From Hymenolepis diminuta (Eukaryota > Platyhelminthes > Cestoda > Cyclophyllidea > Hymenolepididae), in contig CAADRB010000002.1 of the NCBI GenBank assembly GCA_900708905.1, forward strand, positions 4,195,308 through 4,259,307: DNA of 64,000 nucleotides, written 5' to 3'. Position 1 is the stretch's first letter; the number at the start of each line of letters is the position of its first letter. Under the pieces are notes generated by a model. That model did not search any database. It saw only the letters and a program-made list of their open reading frames with translations, and was not told where the DNA came from. Both the position numbers and the translations under genes were made by a program. Positions 63,540-64,000 of this stretch are shown here, piece after piece.

Positions 63540-63960
63540 CGACACAACGTAGGGTAGTAGTAAAGCAATAGGGCTGTAATGGGCAGAAATAGCGCGCACG
63601 TTGTGACGGTAGTAATAACACTAAACACAAATCCTTTATTCTTTCACCGCCCGGCGCGGAGTTTATTTTATGAACCGTTGCGCGCGAGATATCGGATTCA
63701 TGTCACCGTCATCATCTAGCTTAGGTGTATCCCCACCCCTCTCCTAATACATGCCGTCTCAATAGCTCTCTTTGATCTCCACGCCGACCACAAAAAGTAT
63801 CACTCGACCTGAAAGTGACTAACGGGCACACACTGGCTTCTAACCTCTATCTTCCTCTCTCTATATACTACTTAAATGAGACGGGGGCACACTCTGCATC
63901 GATAAATCTATCATATGGAAAAACTTTACTCTGAAGTTGCGTGCATTTCTCGTCTTATTT
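63540..63960. promoter_or_regulatory. GC-rich island 7
   Basis: Contains CCGCCCGGCGCGG and GTTGCGCGCGAG at about 63650-63690. Just upstream (about 63478) lies GCCATTGTGATTGG, holding an inverted CCAAT. It could be a promoter or enhancer; no transcript start can be placed. Confidence 0.25.
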
Positions 63961-64000
63961 CGCTACTGGCTTCCCTGTTTGAGAAAAAATCGGGCTGCAT

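Larger units (their letters stand above)
52455..64000. other. AT-rich stretch after the gap, no gene supported
   Basis: 11.5 kb without a recognisable coding exon on either strand. Most open frames that are longer than average sit in GC-rich islands, begin with non-ATG codons, or have no similarity I can name. It may be intron of beta-catenin or intergenic DNA. Confidence 0.5.

Overview
The window is eukaryotic nuclear DNA, AT-rich and intron-bearing, most likely from a flatworm (probably a tapeworm). This is inferred from a 36-nt intron, a compact and divergent beta-catenin, possible spliced-leader acceptor sites next to start codons, and an RTE-like retrotransposon with a C2H2 tail. The species cannot be named from sequence alone.

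Layout. (1) 2-20344 (+): the 3' part of a giant gene. One uninterrupted coding exon fills at least 19 kb. It splices in frame, across a 207-nt intron, to a last exon encoding degenerate plakin/plectin-like repeats and a basic tail. The giant exon is Ser/Thr-rich, built from decayed repeat modules, and carries 16 exact TQT motifs (the dynein light chain LC8 recognition core). Two 729-bp segments within it appear identical. (2) 21942-25969: a dead non-LTR retrotransposon (endonuclease, reverse transcriptase, C-terminal C2H2 fingers) flanked by a 14-bp target-site duplication. (3) 25984-32770: AT-rich DNA with no supportable gene and one tRNA-like SINE candidate. (4) 32886-33305 (-): intronless cytidine deaminase. 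(5) 35380-39798 (-): mitochondrial release factor of the MTRF1L type in six exons, one of its introns being GC-AG. (6) 39915-40604 (-): complex I assembly factor NDUFAF4 in two exons split by a 36-nt intron. It lies 116 bp upstream of the MTRF1L start, with an acceptor-like site just before that start, so the two may form a spliced-leader operon of mitochondrial genes. (7) 41887-44687 (+): the first two coding exons of a beta-catenin with an intact four-site phosphodegron, an armadillo array and a very short N-terminus. (8) 44688-64000: about 19 kb with no supportable exon, interrupted by a 557-bp assembly gap. It holds several GC-rich islands spaced mostly 2-6 kb apart that could be regulatory.

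How the genes fit together. NDUFAF4 and MTRF1L both act in mitochondria (complex I assembly and translation termination), so co-transcription would make sense. Beta-catenin is divergent to this pair across 1.3 kb. The remaining beta-catenin exons must lie beyond the window or in the unassembled gap, which would place the GC islands in a very long intron, unless they belong to another locus. The giant gene is the most novel object here: a probable cytoskeletal scaffold combining multivalent LC8-type motifs, recurring CxxC modules and a plakin-like C-terminus.
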